A DNA stretch of 60,297 nt from Hyphomonadaceae bacterium. Lineage in GTDB: Bacteria > Pseudomonadota > Alphaproteobacteria > Caulobacterales > Aquidulcibacteraceae. The notes under the pieces are model-generated. The model did no database searches and was not told the origin of the DNA. It saw nothing but the letters and a program-made list of their open reading frames with translations. The position numbers and the translations under genes are program-made. Below, one piece after another: positions 1-9,294 of the stretch (position 1 is its first letter; each line of letters opens with the position of its first letter). The stretch covers positions 1-60,297 of the forward strand of contig JAKFWO010000045.1 of assembly GCA_021731815.1 (NCBI GenBank). The letters run 5' to 3'.

Positions 1-448
1 GGGCTTGGGGTCATCTGGGGTCCGCCTTGGGGTTCGTTTTTCAGTGGGGTTTCGGGTTCGCGCGGAAGTCTTTGGATTGATGTGTCGTCTCTGGGGTATC
101 AAAATGAAATCCAGGGCAAAGCTGTCAGGATTCCATTTGCTTTCTGCACCACACGCATTTGCGATAAAACGCGTTCGGAACACAGGGTCCCAATCCCGAA
201 GATGGAGGATTCGAAATTCCCTGAATATGCATGTGGTGGTTCTGCGCCTTTCACTACACTGTCGCAACGCTTAATTTTCAGTCACCTTCATAGATGCAAT
301 ATCACGTCGCGACGCTGGATTCAGGGGGCGTGCCGTCGTCTCCCTTCACATTGACGCGAGGCGCAGCCCACTTCCTCCGCATTCTTCCTGCGGGGCAGTC
401 AAGCCGGCAATTGCGGCGAAATCACGATGGGCGACCGCGAATCGTGGA
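1..448. other. gene-free left edge
   Basis: No convincing coding region. The first 60 bases are rich in GGGGT/GGGTT runs, and 421-444 contains a short inverted repeat (CACGAT ... ATCGTG) just beyond the stop codon of the leftward hydrolase-OsmC gene. No T-tract follows it, so it is not called a terminator. The short open frames here show no recognisable motif and are treated as chance. Confidence 0.5.
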
Positions 449-1711
449 TCAGGATGTCCTGGCGTCCGGGGCGATGCGCGTGCGCACTTCCGAACGGCGC
501 TCAAGGGTCCGGTGGACCGGGCATTTATTGGCAATCTCGAGCAGTTTCTGCTGTTCGTCCGCCGTCAATGTGCCGCCAAGTGAAATGACGCGCTCGAAAA
601 TGTCGAGAGGCTCGCCAGAGCCCGAATCGGTCTCGCGCCGATGGGTGACCGACACTTCCACCCGATCAAGCGCAATCCCCTTGCGCCCGGCATACATGCG
701 CAGAGTGATGGATGTGCAGGCACCCAAAGCGGCATTGAGTAATTGAAAGGGTGAGGGGCCGGAATCCGCCCCGCCGACCGCGATCGGCTCGTCCACCAGA
801 AAAGGCATATGGCCCACACTCGCTACGATGTTCTGAAAAGCCAGTCCCACGCGCGTTTCCGCGACCGTCACGGCATCGGGCCCTCTGGCCGGAATCGGGG
901 CGGACGAAGCCGGTGCCAGGGCATAGCGCCCGGCCCAGGATCCGATCATTTCGGCAGCGTAATGAGCGTCTTCCCGCCGGCTGAGCAAATGGTCGGAATT
1001 GTCGAGGCTGACAAAGCTCTTGGGATGTTTGGCCGCCGCGAAAATGGCGCTGGCATTCTCGATACCCACCACCTGATCGAGCGGGGCATGCATGACGAGC
1101 AGCGCGCGTTTGAGTTCGGCAGCGGCCGCGCGAATATTCTGGGCGGCCACGTCCTCGATGAATTGCTGCCGGATCCGGAACGGCCGGCCCGCCAGCATGA
1201 CCTCGGCCTCGCCCATGGCGGCAATGTCAGACAGCGCTTCGGAAAACTGGTGCAGCACATGGCTGACATCGACCGGTGCGCCGATCGTCGCGATGGCGCG
1301 CGCCTCTGGAATCTCGCCCGCGGCTGCAATCACTGCCGCCCCGCCCAATGAATGGCCGATCAGGATATCGGGAGCCAGGTTGTGGGAGCGCAGCCAATCG
1401 GCCGCCTTGACCAGATCCTGGACATTGGAGCTGAAATTGGTGTTGGCGAATTCGCCCCCGGAATGGCCGAGCCCCGTGAAATCAAAGCGCAGCACACTGA
1501 TTCCGCGATCGGTCAGGACTTCAGAGATCCGCCGCGCGGCCAACACATCCTTGCCGCAGGAAAAGCAATGCGCAAACAGGGCCACACCCCGGCGTGCGCC
1601 CTTGGCCCGGTCGAGCCGCCCGGCCAGCATCACGCCATGTGCGCCGGGAAATTCAACACGCCCCGAATCGCTGATTCCAGGCGTGGTGGTCGGGCTGTGG
1701 GATTCGTCCAT
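449..1711 (-). CDS. bifunctional alpha/beta hydrolase / OsmC family protein
   Basis: A 420-residue two-domain protein. Residues about 20-255 form an alpha/beta hydrolase with the nucleophile elbow GHSLGG (Ser121). Residues about 275-410 form an OsmC/Ohr-like domain carrying the two family cysteines, in ACTSITLR and NKCPVHR. OsmC proteins reduce organic or fatty-acid hydroperoxides through such a thiol pair; the hydrolase part may release or detoxify an acyl substrate, which is inference. This fused architecture is a known annotation class. GAGGATTGA precedes the ATG and supports the start. It is the last gene of a leftward group, 69 bp after the small membrane protein. It is probably cytosolic, as no signal peptide is visible. 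Confidence 0.9.
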   Translation of the reverse strand: MDESHSPTTTPGISDSGRVEFPGAHGVMLAGRLDRAKGARRGVALFAHCFSCGKDVLAARRISEVLTDRGISVLRFDFTGLGHSGGEFANTNFSSNVQDLVKAADWLRSHNLAPDILIGHSLGGAAVIAAAGEIPEARAIATIGAPVDVSHVLHQFSEALSDIAAMGEAEVMLAGRPFRIRQQFIEDVAAQNIRAAAAELKRALLVMHAPLDQVVGIENASAIFAAAKHPKSFVSLDNSDHLLSRREDAHYAAEMIGSWAGRYALAPASSAPIPARGPDAVTVAETRVGLAFQNIVASVGHMPFLVDEPIAVGGADSGPSPFQLLNAALGACTSITLRMYAGRKGIALDRVEVSVTHRRETDSGSGEPLDIFERVISLGGTLTADEQQKLLEIANKCPVHRTLERRSEVRTRIAPDARTS

Positions 1712-1780
1712 TCAATCCTCGCGATCGATCAGCAGGCCCGGCATCGGATATGGTAGGGGATCCGGCAGGGGATCAGGCCA

Positions 1781-2218
1781 TCAGCGCCGGTTCTCGTCCT
1801 CCACGGCCACGTCGCGGCGGGCGGAGATGATGGTCACCACCACGCCGGCCAGCACGTCGAGCAGGGTCATGATGGTAATGATAAGAAAGGTTGCTGTTCC
1901 AAATCCGGGAGCCAGCAGGAATTCGATCAGGCAGACGATGAACAATATCATCGACAAAGCGTGGTTGATAATGGCCGTCGCCCCTGTCCCTGTCGATTTG
2001 ATCAGCTCGACAAACAGCAATACCAGCGCGAGGATTATCAGCAGATCGCCCGATGCGATCGAAAAACTCCCGCCCGAGACCATGGGGATGTGGAACAGGG
2101 GGGCCGCCAATTGCGCGGCAAAGCCGCCATCGCCGGCGTTTCCGCCCGCAAACAGCGCCATCAGATTATAGATGACCACCGGAATGGTCAGCAATGGAAA
2201 AGCGGTGAACAACGACAT
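1781..2218 (-). CDS. small multi-spanning membrane protein, unknown function
   Basis: 145 residues with about three to four hydrophobic segments (starting with MSLFTAFPLLTIPVV, then two or three segments in the second half) and a charged C-terminus (SARRDVAVEDENRR). I do not recognise a named family. The open frame extends 32 codons further upstream, but a GGAGGGGG ribosome site sits just before the ATG at 2218, so that start is chosen. It lies between the glycosyltransferase and the hydrolase-OsmC gene in the same direction. The position suggests, but does not show, a role in the envelope. Confidence 0.75.
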   Translation of the reverse strand: MSLFTAFPLLTIPVVIYNLMALFAGGNAGDGGFAAQLAAPLFHIPMVSGGSFSIASGDLLIILALVLLFVELIKSTGTGATAIINHALSMILFIVCLIEFLLAPGFGTATFLIITIMTLLDVLAGVVVTIISARRDVAVEDENRR

Positions 2219-2341
2219 GATTCCCCCTCCGCGGATCGGATCTTTCCGTCTTACTCCCACAACGCCGGAATTAGCTAGTCCCCGGCCCGTATCGCCTGGA
2301 ATATTGCGCGCCATGTTCCACCCCTGAAATTGTGTCCGCGG

Positions 2342-3121
2342 TCAGATTTCATCGACACCCGGCCGCAGCCGCCGCCGCTTTTTGAGCCACATAACGCCCT
2401 GAAGATCGGCGATTCCGGCCCGCATCCGGGCGCAATTGGTGTAATGCGAGCGCCCGTGCAAGCGTTCGCGATGGCCGACCTCGGCAAATTCGACGACCCA
2501 GCCATCCATTTGCATCAGCGCCGGCAGAAAGCGATGCATGTGATCGAAATAAGGCAGGTCGAGAAACGCCCTGCGCAGAAAGGCCCGGGAACCGCAGCCC
2601 GAATCCCGCGCCCCGTCGCCGAGCAACGCCCCGCGCAGGCGATTGGCGAGGCCGGACGCCCATTTCTTGCCGGCATCGTCCTCGCGCGTGCGGCGTTCCC
2701 CCTGGACGAGGGCGAGGCCGGCGGGTGCGTCGGCGCGGGTCAGGATAGCGATCAGGCGCGTCAGATCGGCCGGGTCATTCTGCCCGTCGCCATCGAGCGT
2801 GACGATGATTTCACCGCGCGCTGCCCGGACACCATTTTGGACCGCCCGGCTCTGGCCCGCGCGCGTCCGGTGACAGATGACGCGCAGGCCCGGAATCTGC
2901 GCGCGCGCGGCGATCAGGACCGCCCGTGTATCATCGGTCGAGGCATCGTCCACGACCAGGATTTCGCCCGCCCGTCCCTCCAGCAGATCAGCGATCTCGC
3001 GCACCAGCGGGCCGATATTGGCGGCCTCCTGATGGGCGGGCAGGACGACCGAGAATTCCACCCGCTGCCGGGCGGCGATTTCGGGTGCGCGCAGGGAATC
3101 GGCCTGAAGTGTCGTGCTCAC
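2342..3121 (-). CDS. glycosyltransferase family 2
   Basis: 259 residues of GT-A fold: an N-terminal nucleotide-binding segment with VVLPAHQEAANI and EILVVDDASTDDT, and the acidic metal motif DGDGQNDP, as in dolichyl-phosphate mannose synthase-like enzymes that move a sugar from a nucleotide donor to a polyprenyl phosphate. No C-terminal membrane helices are present, so it is probably soluble or peripheral. The start is taken as GTG at 3121 because it forms a GTGA overlap with the stop of the upstream aldehyde dehydrogenase gene, implying translational coupling. The open frame continues upstream, but those codons lie inside that gene. Donor and acceptor cannot be read from the sequence. Confidence 0.88.
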   Translation of the reverse strand: MSTTLQADSLRAPEIAARQRVEFSVVLPAHQEAANIGPLVREIADLLEGRAGEILVVDDASTDDTRAVLIAARAQIPGLRVICHRTRAGQSRAVQNGVRAARGEIIVTLDGDGQNDPADLTRLIAILTRADAPAGLALVQGERRTREDDAGKKWASGLANRLRGALLGDGARDSGCGSRAFLRRAFLDLPYFDHMHRFLPALMQMDGWVVEFAEVGHRERLHGRSHYTNCARMRAGIADLQGVMWLKKRRRLRPGVDEI

Positions 3122-4560
3122 GCCGCGCCCATGATCGCCTTGACCTCGAGAAATTCCTCGAAGCCGAATTCGCCCCATTCCCTGCCATTGCCCGAGGATT
3201 TATAGCCGCCAAAGGGTGCCGCGAAATCCGCCCCGGCCCCGTTCAGATGCACATTGCCGGTCCTCAGCCGGAGGGCGACCGCCCGGGCGCGGTCCACCGT
3301 CCCGGCCGAGACATAGCCCGACAGGCCATAGGGCGTGTCATTGGCGATGCGGATTGCTTCCTCTTCGTCGGAATAGGAGATGATCGACAGCACCGGGCCG
3401 AAAATCTCCTCGCGCGCGATGGTCATGTCGTTGGTGACATTGGCAAAGATGGTCGGCTGGACATAAAAGCCGCGGTTGAAGCCCTCCGGACGGCCCGGAC
3501 CGCCGGCGACCGCATCGGCACCTTCCCGTATCCCGGTCTCGATCAGCGACTGTACCCGCGCATATTGTGTGGCATTGGCCAGCGGCCCGATCGCGCCGCG
3601 TTCGGCAGTAGCGGGGTCCATGACCTTGACGGCCTTCGCGATCATGGCGGCGATGCCGGCGGCTTCTTGATGGCGTTCGGCCGGGACCAGCATGCGCGAG
3701 GGCGCGTTGCAGGATTGGCCGGAATTGGTGAACATCGACATGACCCCGCCTTTCACGGCGCGGGCGAAATCGGCATCCGGCAGAATGATATTGGCGCTTT
3801 TCCCGCCCAGTTCCTGGGCGACGCGCTTGACGCTGTCGGCGGCCGCCTTGGCCACCAGAATCCCCGCCCGTGTCGAGCCGGTGAAGCTCATCATGTCGAT
3901 TTCCGGATGCGCGGACAGGGCCGCGCCCACCCCCGGTCCGTCGCCATTGACGAGGTTGAACACGCCTTTGGGCAGGCCGGCTTCGGCGAGGATATCGGCG
4001 AGGATCATGCCGTCAAACGGCGCATTTTCCGAGGGTTTCAACACCATGGTGCAGCCCGCGGCCAAAGCCGGGGCCACCTTGCACAGGATCTGGTTGATCG
4101 GCCAGTTCCACGGCGTGATGAAGCCGCACACCCCGACCGGCTCGCGCAGGACCAGTGCCGAGCCCATTTTCCGCTCAAAGGCATAGGTTTTCAGGATTTC
4201 GATATTTTGCAAAAGATGCGCGAGCCCGGCCGGCGCATGGGCGGCCTGCGCCAGCCACATGGGTGCCCCCATTTCCAGCGAGATGGCCGAGGCAATTTCC
4301 GGCATTCGCGCCGAATAGAGTGCCGCGATCTTTTCCAGCAGCGCGACCCGTTCCTCGCGGCTGGTCGCAGCCCAGGCCGGAAAGGCCCGCCGGGCAGCGG
4401 CGACAGCGCGATCGACATCGGCCTTGCTGCCCAGCGAAATGGTGCCGAAAGCCTCCTCATTGGCCGGATTGACGATGGCATGCGGCCGGGCTTCAACGGG
4501 ATCAACCCACGCCCCGTCAATGAAGAATTGCGTGCGCTCAAAGGAATTGGCGGGGGTCAT
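3118..4560 (-). CDS. NAD(P)-dependent aldehyde dehydrogenase family protein
   Basis: 480 residues, normal for the ALDH superfamily. The catalytic set is visible: TPWNWPIN near residue 150, the glutamate in ELGGKSANI, and the nucleophile cysteine in NSGQSCNAPSR. It oxidises an aldehyde to the acid with NAD(P)+ in the cytosol; the substrate is not evident. The start at 4560 is supported by GGAGACATTC before the ATG, while the longer frame begins upstream without such a site. It lies 40 bp downstream of pntAA and overlaps the glycosyltransferase gene by 4 bp. ALDH following a transhydrogenase alpha subunit could indicate NADPH/NADH balancing, which is inference only. Confidence 0.93.
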   Translation of the reverse strand: MTPANSFERTQFFIDGAWVDPVEARPHAIVNPANEEAFGTISLGSKADVDRAVAAARRAFPAWAATSREERVALLEKIAALYSARMPEIASAISLEMGAPMWLAQAAHAPAGLAHLLQNIEILKTYAFERKMGSALVLREPVGVCGFITPWNWPINQILCKVAPALAAGCTMVLKPSENAPFDGMILADILAEAGLPKGVFNLVNGDGPGVGAALSAHPEIDMMSFTGSTRAGILVAKAAADSVKRVAQELGGKSANIILPDADFARAVKGGVMSMFTNSGQSCNAPSRMLVPAERHQEAAGIAAMIAKAVKVMDPATAERGAIGPLANATQYARVQSLIETGIREGADAVAGGPGRPEGFNRGFYVQPTIFANVTNDMTIAREEIFGPVLSIISYSDEEEAIRIANDTPYGLSGYVSAGTVDRARAVALRLRTGNVHLNGAGADFAAPFGGYKSSGNGREWGEFGFEEFLEVKAIMGAA

Positions 4561-4600
4561 GAATGTCTCCGGATTCTTGGGGGTCGCGACGGAATGGAAT

Positions 4601-5749
4601 CTATGCCAGTGCCGGGGCCGGCGCAAAAGCCGGATGGATGATGGTACCGGCCTGGGTCAATGCGCAGCCTTTGATGATATCATCGCTCCAGGCCGGGCTG
4701 AAAGCGCCGCTCTCCTTGTCGCGCAGCAGGGGCACGAGATTGAGAAGATTTTTGGCCAGCAAGGCAGAAGCATCCGCAGCGATCCGGCCGGGCAGATTGC
4801 TGAACCCGGCCACGAAGGCACCGTTTTCCGTGCGCACGATTTCGTCGGCTTTGGTTGCGGCGCAATTGCCGCCCTGGGCAGCGGCAAGGTCGATGATCAC
4901 CGAACCCGGCTTCATGCGGGCCACCATGTCGGCGCTGACCAGCAGCGGGGCCGGGCGGCCGGGAATGAGTGCCGTGGTGATGACAATATCCTGTTTGGCA
5001 ATGTGTTCGGCCACCAGTGCTGCCTGTTTTGCCTGATATTCCGCGCTCATCGGTTTCGCGTAACCGGCGGTGGTCTCGGCCGCCTTGAATTCCTCGTCCT
5101 CGATTGCGATGAATTTCGCGCCGAGCGACAATACCTGTTCCTTGGCCGCCGGGCGAACATCGGTCGCCGTCACCTGTGCCCCGAGCCTGCGGGCGGTTGC
5201 AATGGCCTGAAGCCCTGCCACACCCGCGCCCATCACGAAGCATTTTGCGGCCGCGACCGTTCCGGCCGCCGTCATCATCATCGGGAAAGCGCGGCCATAA
5301 AGCGCTGCCGCTTCGACCACCGCCCGATAGCCGGCCAGATTGGCCTGGCTCGACAGCGCATCCATGGCCTGGGCCCGGGTGATGCGGGGAACAAATTCCA
5401 GCGCGAAGGCCGAAATCCCGGCTTTGGCGCAGGCCTCGACGAGCGCTTTGTTGTTATAGGGATTGAGCAGGGCGCATAATCCGGCACCTTTTTTCATGGC
5501 CGCGAGGGCCTCGCTGCCCGGGTCGCGAACGCAGAGCACGAGATCGGCGCTCGCCAGCGCCTTTTCCCGGTTGGTCACGATGACGGCCCCAGCTTCCGCG
5601 AAGGCGGAATCCGGAATGGCGGCATTCATTCCCGCCATGGATTCGACTTCGACCATATCGCCGCCGGCGATCAGCTTGCGCACGGAATCCGGTGTCGCTG
5701 CCACACGGGTCTCACCCGACAAATGGTCCTTGAGAACGAGAATGCGCAT
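4601..5749 (-). CDS. pntAA: Re/Si-specific NAD(P)+ transhydrogenase subunit alpha (domain I only)
   Basis: 382 residues, close to the length of the separate alpha-1 subunit of three-subunit proton-translocating transhydrogenases (as in Rhodospirillum rubrum). It carries the alanine dehydrogenase/PNT N-terminal domain (RILVLKDHLSGETRVAATPD) and the NAD(H)-binding domain with GAGVAGLQAIATARRLGA and the mobile-loop region. Domain I passes hydride between NADH and domain III. The start MRILVL at 5749 is the usual PntAA start; the longer frame is ignored. The membrane subunit genes pntAB and pntB, normally next in the operon, are absent: aldehyde dehydrogenase follows. Alanine dehydrogenase is the main alternative, but the sequence looks PntA-like throughout. 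Confidence 0.87.
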   Translation of the reverse strand: MRILVLKDHLSGETRVAATPDSVRKLIAGGDMVEVESMAGMNAAIPDSAFAEAGAVIVTNREKALASADLVLCVRDPGSEALAAMKKGAGLCALLNPYNNKALVEACAKAGISAFALEFVPRITRAQAMDALSSQANLAGYRAVVEAAALYGRAFPMMMTAAGTVAAAKCFVMGAGVAGLQAIATARRLGAQVTATDVRPAAKEQVLSLGAKFIAIEDEEFKAAETTAGYAKPMSAEYQAKQAALVAEHIAKQDIVITTALIPGRPAPLLVSADMVARMKPGSVIIDLAAAQGGNCAATKADEIVRTENGAFVAGFSNLPGRIAADASALLAKNLLNLVPLLRDKESGAFSPAWSDDIIKGCALTQAGTIIHPAFAPAPALA

Positions 5750-5928
5750 GGCCCTGCCTGATCCGGAAATTGCTGCTTTGGAATTGAGCTTTCGAGTCTG
5801 AAGGGAAATCACGCGCTGCGCAAGTCTTTGGGCGCGATCACGGCCATCACGTCACGCATATTGCGGGATATCCCCCCGGTGCCTCCGCCGGGCTTGACGT
5901 TTCCGTTGCCGCCGGCTTTTGTCAGGGC

Positions 5929-7110
5929 ATGTTCGAACATTTTTTCGCCGAATTGCGCGCCGCACGCGTGCCCGCAAGCCTCCGGGAATATCTGTCGCTG
6001 CTCGAGGCGATGGAAAAGGGTGCGATCGATCCTGCGATCGAGGAATTTTATTATCTCGCGCGGACGACACTCGTGAAAGACGAGCGGCATTTCGACCGCT
6101 TCGATCAGGTATTTGGGCGCGTTTTCAAGGGGATCGAAAGCCTGTCCGAGGCCGGCGCAAATGCCGCGATCCCGGCCGAATGGCTGCGCAGATTGTCGGA
6201 GAAATATCTGAGCGACGAGGAAAAGCGCCAGATCGAAGCGCTGGGCGGCTGGGAAAAGCTGATGGAAGTTCTGCAACAGCGCCTTGCTGAACAGAAGGAA
6301 CGTCACGAGGGCGGTAATAAATGGATCGGCACCGCCGGAACCTCGCCCTTCGGGGCCTATGGCTATAATCCCGAAGGCGTGCGCATCGGCCAGAAGGAAG
6401 GCCGCCATGGCCGCGCCGTCAAGGTATGGGACAAACGCGAATACAGGAATCTGGACGACAGTGCCGAGCTCGGGACGCGCAATATCAAGCTCGCCTTGCG
6501 CCGGCTGCGCAAATTCGCCCGGCTGGGCGCGCCCGAGGAACTCGATCTCGACAATACCATTCGCAAGACCGCCGATCGAGGCTATCTCGATATCGTGCTG
6601 CGCCCGGAAAAGCGGAATTCGATCAAGGTTTTGCTGTTGCTCGACATTGGCGGATCCATGGACGCCCATATCCGCGTATGCGAGGAATTGTTTTCAGCCG
6701 CCCGCGCCGAGTTCAAGCATCTGGAATTCTTTTATTTTCACAATTGCCTCTATGAAGGCCTGTGGAAGGATAATCGCCGCCGCCATACGGAAAAAACCCC
6801 GACCTGGGAAGTCTTTCACAAATACCCGCATGACTACAAGGTGTTCATCGTCGGCGACGCCACGATGAGCCCCTATGAGATCACCTATCCCGGTGGTTCG
6901 GTCGAGCATTGGAACGAGGAGGCGGGGGCCGTCTGGCTGAACCGCCTGTGCGACATCTATCCCGCGACCGCCTGGATCAATCCCGCGCCGGAAAAGCAAT
7001 GGGATTACACGCCTTCCATCGGCCTTGTGCGCGAGATCATCGGGCGTGAGCGCATGTTTCCGATGACGCTCGCCGGGCTCGACCGCGCCATGCGCAGCCT
7101 GGTCCGATAG
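5929..7110 (+). CDS. VWA domain-containing CoxE-like protein
   Basis: 393 residues. The N-terminal third is helical (MFEHFFAELRAARVPASL...). The C-terminal half is a von Willebrand factor A domain with a metal-ion-dependent adhesion site at DIGGSMD (consensus DxSxS, with the first Ser replaced by Gly) and a later FIVGDATMSP segment. Proteins of this kind (COG3825) act with MoxR AAA+ ATPases in metal-centre or complex maturation. The partner MoxR gene is in this window but about 19 kb away at 26230. The gene is divergent from pntAA and convergent with the XRE regulator. A weak site precedes the ATG. Family assignment is firm; the client complex is unknown. Confidence 0.85.
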   Translation: MFEHFFAELRAARVPASLREYLSLLEAMEKGAIDPAIEEFYYLARTTLVKDERHFDRFDQVFGRVFKGIESLSEAGANAAIPAEWLRRLSEKYLSDEEKRQIEALGGWEKLMEVLQQRLAEQKERHEGGNKWIGTAGTSPFGAYGYNPEGVRIGQKEGRHGRAVKVWDKREYRNLDDSAELGTRNIKLALRRLRKFARLGAPEELDLDNTIRKTADRGYLDIVLRPEKRNSIKVLLLLDIGGSMDAHIRVCEELFSAARAEFKHLEFFYFHNCLYEGLWKDNRRRHTEKTPTWEVFHKYPHDYKVFIVGDATMSPYEITYPGGSVEHWNEEAGAVWLNRLCDIYPATAWINPAPEKQWDYTPSIGLVREIIGRERMFPMTLAGLDRAMRSLVR

Positions 7111-7146
7111 GGAATCGGGGTGGGGGGAATCCAAAGGGAATCTGGT

Positions 7147-7614
7147 TCAGCTTTCCAGATCGACGGCCGCACGCGGTGCCGGCTCGGGTGACTGCCCGGC
7201 TTCGGCTTCGACTTCGGCAAGGTTGCGCGCAAATTCCAGCAGCAATTTTTTCCGCCGTTCGCTCGGGATCTGGAGGAACAGGGTGATCAATTCCTCGGCT
7301 TCGACCGTCATGAACACCGTGGCACCGGGGCCTCCGGGTTCGGCAACGCCCCATTTCTTGTGCGAACCACCCCCGATACCGTCGAAAAAAGAGGCGACGC
7401 TGATATCCAGCACCGCGGCGATTTCAAATAACCGGCTTGCGGCGATGCGATTAAGGCCCTTTTCGTATTTCTGCACCTGCTGAAAGGTGATCCCCAGCAG
7501 ATCACCGAGGCGTTCCTGGGAAAGTCCCAGCTCGAGGCGCCGCATTCTTAGCCGGGACCCCAATTGGCGATCCACGGAATTCGTCGCTTTTCGATCGGTC
7601 ATGTCCAAACTCAT
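7147..7614 (-). CDS. XRE-family transcriptional regulator
   Basis: 155 residues with an N-terminal helix-turn-helix of the Cro/CI type (RLRMRRLELGLSQERLGDLL ... FQQVQKYEKGLNRI) and a C-terminal tail conserved in alphaproteobacterial regulators of the lnt-metK neighbourhood (FLQIPSERRKKLLLEFAR). Start MSLDMTDRK at 7614; ATG at 7602 is an alternative and neither has a strong ribosome site. It is transcribed right behind lnt with a 42-bp gap, as in the common alphaproteobacterial order lnt-HTH-metK-trmB, but metK does not follow here. Targets are unknown. Confidence 0.85.
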   Translation of the reverse strand: MSLDMTDRKATNSVDRQLGSRLRMRRLELGLSQERLGDLLGITFQQVQKYEKGLNRIAASRLFEIAAVLDISVASFFDGIGGGSHKKWGVAEPGGPGATVFMTVEAEELITLFLQIPSERRKKLLLEFARNLAEVEAEAGQSPEPAPRAAVDLES

Positions 7615-7656
7615 TTCACGCCCGGAACCTGCCCCGCAAGCGATTGTGGCGGGCAT

Positions 7657-9294
7657 TTATGGGGCTAGCCCTCTGCGGGAAATGAACCAGCCCGTCAAGC
7701 CGAGAAGTGTAAACAAACCCAAGGTCAATGCATCACCAAAGCGTGAAAACAAGGTGATGAATTCAGGTTTTGGTAAAGCAGAATCGGCGTAACCACCATT
7801 GGTTCCCAATTTGACCACAGTCCGGCCCTTCCCGTCAATTATTCCCGAAATCCCTCCCGAAGCTGCGCGGACCAGCGGAATTCCTTGTTCGATCGCACGA
7901 AAGCGTGCCTGGTTATAATGCTGTAAAGGGCCTGAAGTGGGACCGAACCAGGCATCGTTCGAAACCTGCACAAGCCAGGAAGGGCGCTCCCCCTCTTTGG
8001 CGACAAAGCCCGGAAAGATGGCTTCGTAACAAATGAGCGGCCCGGCCGCCGGTGCGCCCGGCACGTTGAGTATTCCTGACCCCGCGCCGGGGGTAAACCC
8101 GCCCGCGATCCACGACATACTGGTGAATCCGAAGCGCTCGAATATCCCCGCCAGAAATGTCCCGCCCGGAATATATTCCCCGAACGGCACCAGTTTGGTC
8201 TTGTCATAGACCGAAAAGGGCCGCAGCCCGAGACCCGGATCGCGGGCCAGAACCGCCATGGAATTGAAATAGCGGATATCTCCATTCTCCGCCGTTTCGC
8301 GCCGGTTGGTCCCCAGAATGAGGGTTCGTGGGCCGAGGCGCGCCTCCATCGCCTCAAGAATGTCGCTGCGCTCCAGCACGAAATCGGGCAAGGCCGATTC
8401 CGGCCACACAATGATTCCGGGGGCGTTGGGACCGGGCGAACCCGAATATTGCAACAGGGTTTCGACCAGCTCGGCGTGGCGATTGGGGTCGTGTTGTTCC
8501 TGTTGGGTGAAACCGGTCTCCACCACCCGGACCACGGGCGCACCCGACGCGAATTGGGTTGGCTCGCGCAGCCGCAACATGCCCCAGCCAATCAGCACGC
8601 CCATCAGGCCACAGGCGATGAAAATCGGCGACAAGTCCCGGAAGCGGTCCACAGGGCGTCCCTTGGCATCCCACAGCACCGCGGGGGAAAAACTCGCGAA
8701 AAATGTGATGATTCCAAGGCCATAGGTCCCGAACAAAGAGGCTGATTGCGACATGGCACCGCCCGCGCGCCATAATTCACCGGCAAGGTTCCACGGCAAT
8801 CCGACCCAGATATGCCCGCGCAGGAAATCGGCGAGCGACATCGCGAAGGCCAGAACAAAGACCCGCCCGGCCCCCTCCGACCAGAAGCGCATCGCCAACA
8901 GGCTCGCCGCAGCCGGAAACAGCGCCATCAGCGCGATCAGCCCGCCGACCAGAAAGGGCATGAACAGGGCAAAGCGGTCGGCATCGACCAGAAAGGCATT
9001 GGCGACCCAATAAAGGCTCGCAACATAAAAGCCGAGTCCATACCGATAGCCGCGGCCAAAGGCGCGTGCGAAGCGTCGGTCCAGACCGTGCGCGCCATCG
9101 AGCCGCCACAGAAAGAGCACGCTGGCAATGGCAAAGCCCGGCCAGAAATTGGCCGGTGCAAAGCTCAGCCCCGAAGCGAGGCCAAGCGCGACATCAAGGA
9201 TGGCCCCGCGCGCGCCGCCGAGGGTGGCGATCAGATGGTGAAAATTGACGGCCGGTCGCGCAATTTTCGAAGATGTGGACGAGGTCGCTGTCAT
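7657..9294 (-). CDS. lnt: apolipoprotein N-acyltransferase
   Basis: 545 residues: an N-terminal block of about six membrane helices, then a nitrilase-fold domain and a last C-terminal helix (LFTLLGLTGWFISRRG). The catalytic triad is visible as Glu in IIVWPESALP, Lys in YDKTKLVPFGEYIPGG and Cys in GPLICYEAIFP. It adds the third acyl chain to the N-terminal cysteine of lipoproteins at the periplasmic face of the inner membrane. The ATG at 9294 overlaps the corC stop (ATGA), so translation is probably coupled; the upstream extension of the frame is inside corC. At least four lipoprotein candidates (13586, 24714, 47308 and 57374) are encoded in this same window. Confidence 0.96.
   Translation of the reverse strand: MTATSSTSSKIARPAVNFHHLIATLGGARGAILDVALGLASGLSFAPANFWPGFAIASVLFLWRLDGAHGLDRRFARAFGRGYRYGLGFYVASLYWVANAFLVDADRFALFMPFLVGGLIALMALFPAAASLLAMRFWSEGAGRVFVLAFAMSLADFLRGHIWVGLPWNLAGELWRAGGAMSQSASLFGTYGLGIITFFASFSPAVLWDAKGRPVDRFRDLSPIFIACGLMGVLIGWGMLRLREPTQFASGAPVVRVVETGFTQQEQHDPNRHAELVETLLQYSGSPGPNAPGIIVWPESALPDFVLERSDILEAMEARLGPRTLILGTNRRETAENGDIRYFNSMAVLARDPGLGLRPFSVYDKTKLVPFGEYIPGGTFLAGIFERFGFTSMSWIAGGFTPGAGSGILNVPGAPAAGPLICYEAIFPGFVAKEGERPSWLVQVSNDAWFGPTSGPLQHYNQARFRAIEQGIPLVRAASGGISGIIDGKGRTVVKLGTNGGYADSALPKPEFITLFSRFGDALTLGLFTLLGLTGWFISRRGLAP

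Noticed and set aside
2926-4641. 571-codon open frame on the plus strand opposite the aldehyde dehydrogenase
   Set aside because: Antisense shadow in GC-rich DNA; Arg/Pro/Gly/His-rich with no domain, while the minus strand encodes complete ALDH motifs.
7147-7614. XRE regulator as phage repressor
   Set aside because: It sits in the conserved lnt neighbourhood with no phage genes nearby.
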